A stretch of 52,406 nt of DNA from positions 1 to 52,406 of the forward strand of contig JANYCN010000055.1 in assembly GCA_025360225.1 (NCBI GenBank), read 5' to 3'. The stretch comes from Actinomycetes bacterium. GTDB taxonomy: Bacteria; Actinomycetota; Thermoleophilia; Gaiellales; F1-60-MAGs149. The position numbers were made by a program, and so were the translations under genes. The notes beneath the pieces were generated by a model, which ran no database searches, was not told the origin of the DNA, and saw only the letters and a program-made list of their open reading frames with translations. This document shows, piece by piece, positions 48,588-52,406 of this stretch. Within the stretch, counting starts at the first letter, position 1. Each line of letters begins with the position of its first letter.

Positions 48588-49913
48588 CTACCGACGCGGG
48601 AACGCCGCCCGGATGAGCCCTGCGTGTGCGGCGAGCACGTCGCCGACAGCGTCGACGTAGCCGTCGATATCGGCCGGAGTGAGCGGCAGGGAGAGGCTTA
48701 GGAAGCCGCGCCGGGCATGCGAGTAGCCGCGTTCAAGGAGCGACAGGTGCAGGAGCGTCCGCAGGGCGGTGAGCGTCGCCGGAGCCGTTTGAACGGTGTC
48801 CGTGATCCGGCGGATCGGACCGTGGGCGAGGTGGAGCCCGATCAAGGAGCCGACCCCGGTCGCTTGGAACGGGAGCTCGAGCGCAGCGCCGAGCGCGGTC
48901 AGGCGCTCGCGTAGGTCGTCTCCCGAGCGGTTGAGCTGGTCAAGGACCTCCCGATGGAGCACCTGCGTCAACCCAGCAAGACCTGCGGCCATCGTCAGCA
49001 CGTTGTTGTTGAACGTCCCGGCGTGCGCGAGCGATCCAGGTCTTCCCGGGTCGAAGCGATCCATCAGGTCGCGTCGTCCACCGAAGGCGCCGAACGTCAG
49101 TCCCCCGCCGAGGTACTTGCCGAGCGCCGTGAGATCAGGGATGACGCCCGTCAGATCCTGCGCCCCCCCTGGCGCGAGCCGCGAGGTCATCACCTCGTCG
49201 AACACGAGCACGACGTCCCGTTCGGCGGTGACGGCGCGCAGCGAGCCAAGGAACGCCGCCTCTCCGGGGATCGCGCCGGCGGAGCCCTGCAGCGGCTCGA
49301 CGACGACGCACGCGAGGGACGCGGCGTGCTGCTGAACGAGCTCGCGTGCCGTCGTGGCATCGTTGTACGGCGCGACGATGAACGGGAACGGTGCGTTGAG
49401 CGGTGATCCGGCAGCCGTCGGGAAGGAGAGCATGCTGCCGTGGTACCCGCCCTCAAACACCAGCACGCCCTCGCGTCCGGTCGCCGCCCGGGCGAGCGAG
49501 ACCGCCAGCAGGTTTGCCTCCGTGCCGGAGTTACAGAAGCGGACAAGGTCGATCGAGGGGAAGCGCCCGACGATCGCCGCGGCCAGGCCGGACTCGTACT
49601 CGTTGGGTGCGCCGAAGGCGATGCCGTCCGCCAGCGCCTCGCGGATCGCGCCGGCGATCACGGGGTTGGAGTGGCCGTAGAGCCCCGCGGTGAACTCGCC
49701 GAGCAGGTCGCGGTAGAGGTGCCCGTCGACATCGGTGAGCGTCGCGCCCTCGGCGCGGGCGATCGTCAGCGGGAAGGGATCGGCGTGGAGCACCGTCCGC
49801 GTGTTGCCGCCCGGCATTGCCGTCGCGCGCTCGGCGTGCAGCCGGGCGCTCGTCGGGTTTCGGGCCGCGTAGCGTTCGGTCAGCTCCCGGACGGTCGTCG
49901 CAAGGTCGTGCAC
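48588..49913 (-). CDS. Class III aminotransferase/glutamate-1-semialdehyde aminomutase-like
   Basis: A 441-residue PLP enzyme. Landmarks: TAMPGGNTRTVLHADPFPLT, VRFCNSGTEANLLAVSLARA, VLVFEGGYHGSML, VVVEPLQGSAGAIPG, VVLVFDEVMTSRLAPGG, the PLP-Lys in LTALGKYLGGGLTFGAFGG, and AHAGTFNNNVLTMAAG. The pattern is HemL-like, but a true HemL next to other heme genes is not evident here, so it may be a related aminomutase. GTG start at 49913, divergent from the GGDEF/HD-GYP gene with 62 bases between. Confidence 0.9.
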   Translation of the reverse strand: MHDLATTVRELTERYAARNPTSARLHAERATAMPGGNTRTVLHADPFPLTIARAEGATLTDVDGHLYRDLLGEFTAGLYGHSNPVIAGAIREALADGIAFGAPNEYESGLAAAIVGRFPSIDLVRFCNSGTEANLLAVSLARAATGREGVLVFEGGYHGSMLSFPTAAGSPLNAPFPFIVAPYNDATTARELVQQHAASLACVVVEPLQGSAGAIPGEAAFLGSLRAVTAERDVVLVFDEVMTSRLAPGGAQDLTGVIPDLTALGKYLGGGLTFGAFGGRRDLMDRFDPGRPGSLAHAGTFNNNVLTMAAGLAGLTQVLHREVLDQLNRSGDDLRERLTALGAALELPFQATGVGSLIGLHLAHGPIRRITDTVQTAPATLTALRTLLHLSLLERGYSHARRGFLSLSLPLTPADIDGYVDAVGDVLAAHAGLIRAAFPRR

Positions 49914-49975
49914 GCCTCAGTTGTAGCGCGAAGCTCGCGCTCGTGCTCCCACCTCGTCGTGCCGATTGGAGACTC

Positions 49976-51508
49976 GTGGATCACAACGGAGAACCGGGTT
50001 CGGCGTCGCGGCACCGCATTCTCGAGGCGCTGGGGGTGCTCGATGAGGTCTTCAGCTGGCCGCTCGCCGGCTGCGCGCCGGAGCTGGCCGCCCTCGAAGC
50101 GACGGTGGTCGACGACGACCGGGCTGCCTTCAGCGCTCTCGTCGCCTCGGTCACCGGTGCCTGCCCGGTTCGCGGCACGTTCCGCGTGCGCTCCTCCGCT
50201 CACGGCGTCCGCGCCGTCGCGCTCACGCTGATCGTTACCCCCGCCAGTGGCGGAAACCGGCTCGAGGGGGCGCTCGTTGACGTTGGCGAGCCCGACGTCT
50301 ACCACGATGAGCTGACGACGATGCTCGCCGAGATGAACCAGATCTCAGCGCAGCTCGAGCTGCAGAACCTCGAGCTTGAAGCGTTGCGCCACGAGGCAGA
50401 GGAGCGGTCGCGCACCGACGCGCTGACAGGCGCATACAATCGCCGTCATCTCGTCGAGACGCTGGCCTACGAGCAGGGCCGTGCGAGCCGAGGAGCGCCC
50501 ATCGCCTCGTTGCTGCTCCTCGACATCGACCGCTTCAAGTCGGTGAACGACACCTACGGTCACCCAGCGGGTGACGCCGTGCTGATCGAGGTCGCTACGC
50601 GTCTTCGCGCAGCGGTACGTGAGCATGACACCGTCGCGCGGTTTGGTGGTGAGGAGTTCGCCGTGCTGCTCGTCGGCGTCACCGACGAGCCGACGCTCGC
50701 GACGCGTGCAGAGGTCGTTCGTGGCGCGATCTCGGCGCGCGACATCGCTGTGCCGGGCGGCGTCGCGTTGCGCGTGACGGCATCGTGTGGTGCGGTGGTC
50801 TGGGGTGGGGGGCGTGCTGGCGAGGAGGCGCTTGAGCTCGCCGACCAGGCGCTCTACGCGGCGAAGCGCGGTGGACGCGACCAGGTGCGGCTGTACGCCA
50901 CCCTTCAGGAGCAGGATCTCGCGGAGGTCGAGCCAGAGTCGCTGAAGCTGGCCCGGGGCCTTGCGCTGGCGGCGAGCGTCCGCGAGGCGTCGCCCGTCGA
51001 TCACTGCGAGGAGGTCGCCGACGTCGCTGCCGCGACCGCCCACCATCTTGGTCTGAGCCCTGCGATGATCCTCCGCTGCCGCCTGGGCGGATTGCTCCAC
51101 GACATCGGCAAGCTCGCGATCCCTGATCGGATCGTGCACGCCCAGGGTGTTCTTGGCGACGACGACCGTCGCCTGCTGCGGGGCCACGTCGAGCTTGGTG
51201 CCGACATCGTCGGTCGGCTCGCGGCGCTCCATGACGTCGTCGCTGCCGTGCGTCACCATCACGAGTTGCACGACGGCTCCGGGTATCCAGACGGGCTTGC
51301 TGGGGAAGCGATCCCCGTGGAGGCCCGCATCGTCGCGGCTGCCGATGCGTACTCTGCGATCCGCGCCGGCCGCCCCTACCAGGCGTCGCTCGACGTCCCC
51401 GCGAGCCACGCGGCGCTCCGAGCGGCTGCGCCAGACCGGCTCGACCCGCGCGTCGTCGAGGCAGTCGTTGCCGTCACCTCAGCGGCCGATCGCGAGCTGG
51501 TCGGATGA
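49976..51508 (+). CDS. GGDEF and HD-GYP two-domain c-di-GMP enzyme
   Basis: A 510-residue cytosolic protein. Residues 1-105 are a variable sensor-like domain (perhaps PAS), followed by a short coiled coil (EMNQISAQLELQNLELEALR). The GGDEF domain (about 147-310) has an intact active site GGEEF (224-228) and an RxxD inhibition site five residues upstream (REHD, 215-218). The C-terminal HD-GYP domain (about 340-500) has LLHDIGKLAIPD, the HHHELHDGSGYPDGL motif and RIVAAADAYSAI. Both domains appear catalytically intact, so it could make and degrade c-di-GMP. GTG 49976 (GGAG before it) is the preferred start; GTG 49943 is an alternative. Confidence 0.93.
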   Translation: MDHNGEPGSASRHRILEALGVLDEVFSWPLAGCAPELAALEATVVDDDRAAFSALVASVTGACPVRGTFRVRSSAHGVRAVALTLIVTPASGGNRLEGALVDVGEPDVYHDELTTMLAEMNQISAQLELQNLELEALRHEAEERSRTDALTGAYNRRHLVETLAYEQGRASRGAPIASLLLLDIDRFKSVNDTYGHPAGDAVLIEVATRLRAAVREHDTVARFGGEEFAVLLVGVTDEPTLATRAEVVRGAISARDIAVPGGVALRVTASCGAVVWGGGRAGEEALELADQALYAAKRGGRDQVRLYATLQEQDLAEVEPESLKLARGLALAASVREASPVDHCEEVADVAAATAHHLGLSPAMILRCRLGGLLHDIGKLAIPDRIVHAQGVLGDDDRRLLRGHVELGADIVGRLAALHDVVAAVRHHHELHDGSGYPDGLAGEAIPVEARIVAAADAYSAIRAGRPYQASLDVPASHAALRAAAPDRLDPRVVEAVVAVTSAADRELVG

Positions 51509-52363
51509 CGGGGGGCTCGCGTTCAGTAGCGCGCTGACCGTCGCGAAGCGGTAGTGGCGCTTCTTCAACGCCGGGATGATCAGATCGAGCGCAGCGACCG
51601 TGGCGGAGCGGTCACCGCCGCCATCGTGCAGCAACACGATCGATCCGGGCTTCACGCCTGCGAGCACGTTCGCAGCGATCTTCTCCGCCGTCAGGCCGGT
51701 CCAGTCACGGGTGTCGATGCTCCAGACGACGGGGACAAGACCGAGCGATCGGGCGAGCTGGTTCGTCGCGGCATCCGTCGTGCCGTATGGCGGGCGCACG
51801 AGGGTCGCTGGGCCGAGGCCCTGCCCGTCGATCGCATCAGACGTTGTGAGCATCTCGTCACGCCGGGCACCTGGCGGGAGCTGGAGCAACACCGTGTGTG
51901 ACCACGTGTGGTTCGCAAGCTCGTGTCCGGCGTCCGCGACGGCGTGGAGGGTCGCGGGGTAGGCGCGCGCGTTCTTGCCGATCACGAAGAAGGTCGCGTG
52001 GACGTTGTAGCGCGCGAGCGCGTCGAGCACGGGACGGGTGTAGTCGGACGGCCCGTCATCGAAGGTCAACGCGATGCTCCGCTGCATGCCCCCCGCCGCG
52101 ACGACCGAGTCGCCGTTGGGGATCATTGCCGTGGTCGGATCTGCCAGGCTCCAGCGTGAGCGGGTCTGTCGGGTCGGCGCGGCGGCGGCCGTTGAAGCGA
52201 ACGCCGACTCCTCACGCGAGATCTCGCCGGTCGCTGCGATCGGGCCGGTGAGCGCGACCGCCGGCGGGTCGGCGCTGCCGAGCACGACGCGCGCCGCGAC
52301 CACTCCGATCGCTGCGAGCACGAACAGGGCGACGATCGACCGCGTGCTTCGTCGGGGTGCCAT
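51479..52363 (-). CDS. Secreted polysaccharide deacetylase (NodB/CE4)
   Basis: A 294-residue exported CE4 enzyme removing N- or O-acetyl groups from cell-wall or extracellular glycans. The N-terminus holds a signal anchor (SIVALFVLAAIGVVAARVVL). The NodB domain (about residues 92-280) has motif 1 LTFDDGPSDYTRP (catalytic base and metal Asp), motif 2 ELANHTWSHTVLL (metal His pair), motif 3 LVRPPYGTTD, motif 4 WSIDTRDWTGLT and motif 5 SIVLLHDGGGDRS. The substrate is not clear; peptidoglycan or another envelope glycan fits the neighbourhood. The ATG at 52363 is the natural start. It is convergent with the c-di-GMP gene, overlapping by 30 bases. Confidence 0.94.
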   Translation of the reverse strand: MAPRRSTRSIVALFVLAAIGVVAARVVLGSADPPAVALTGPIAATGEISREESAFASTAAAAPTRQTRSRWSLADPTTAMIPNGDSVVAAGGMQRSIALTFDDGPSDYTRPVLDALARYNVHATFFVIGKNARAYPATLHAVADAGHELANHTWSHTVLLQLPPGARRDEMLTTSDAIDGQGLGPATLVRPPYGTTDAATNQLARSLGLVPVVWSIDTRDWTGLTAEKIAANVLAGVKPGSIVLLHDGGGDRSATVAALDLIIPALKKRHYRFATVSALLNASPPSSDQLAIGR

Positions 52364-52406
52364 GCGCCCCCACTATGCCACCGTGCAACGACGTGCGTCC
52401 CGCACG

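Overview
This is a 52.4-kb, very GC-rich (roughly two-thirds G+C by eye) bacterial chromosome segment with many GTG/TTG starts and 1-4 base stop/start overlaps. The gene set suggests a deep-branching actinobacterium; Thermoleophilia/Gaiella-like is my guess from style, not a search result. Supporting genes are whiA in a uvrC-yvcK-whiA-gap-pgk-tpiA order, class II DAHP synthase, TadE-type pseudopilins, and an LCP protein with nucleotide-sugar genes. There are no phage genes, no CRISPR array and no intact transposase. One tRNA (Gly, CCC) is present.

Layout. 0-3.1 kb (minus): peroxiredoxin, a family III CoA-transferase and DAHP synthase, closely packed. 3.2-5.6 kb: two small membrane proteins and a secreted protein, interrupted by two copies of a short CTAG-flanked inverted-repeat element. 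5.7-15.5 kb (plus): one long tightly coupled run of three TadE-like genes, uvrC, an alkyltransferase-like gene, yvcK, whiA, gap, pgk, tpiA and gpmI. 15.5-20.6 kb: a sigma-like small protein, a phosphoesterase, rlmH, argS, a PfkB kinase and a methyltransferase, then the tRNA. 20.8-24.0 kb (minus): a membrane sulfatase-fold enzyme and the salvage genes tdk and a purine phosphoribosyltransferase. 24.2-27.2 kb: a large secreted IPT/repeat protein. 27.3-32.7 kb: bolA-grx, a DNase I-fold hydrolase, a secreted HYR protein, a P450 and two small proteins. 32.8-36.7 kb: ccmE-ccmF-ccmI-like, a crotonase with an N-terminal Rho_N-like segment, and a MIP18-type protein. 36.8-40.6 kb: rnhA, a Tat-secreted barrel protein, an Hcp-like protein, a methyltransferase and queG. 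40.7-41.7 kb: a ruined MFS transporter gene and another repeat element. 41.7-48.5 kb: an envelope-glycan operon (LCP, UDP-glucose dehydrogenase, nucleotidyltransferase, sugar-phosphate isomerase, mtnA, UGPase-like). 48.6-52.4 kb: a class III aminotransferase, a GGDEF/HD-GYP protein and a polysaccharide deacetylase.

How it works together. The window is mostly housekeeping: DNA repair (uvrC with a Cys-less alkyltransferase homologue), central carbon control (yvcK) and lower glycolysis, tRNA charging, cytochrome c maturation, Fe-S handling (bolA/grx, MIP18, queG) and envelope polymer supply. The most unusual material is non-coding: a family of short mosaic elements with about 30-bp inverted ends and CTAG borders, several of which abut TAG stop codons, one of which underlies the 5' end of a gene, and one of which sits at the broken end of the MFS gene. 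Protein-level oddities are the uvrC-linked alkyltransferase-like protein with Tyr for the catalytic Cys (in the place where rapZ usually sits), an ArgRS without a recognisable HIGH signature, a CXXXY-type CcmE, the Rho_N-crotonase fusion, and an orphan Hcp paired with a Tat-exported barrel protein.
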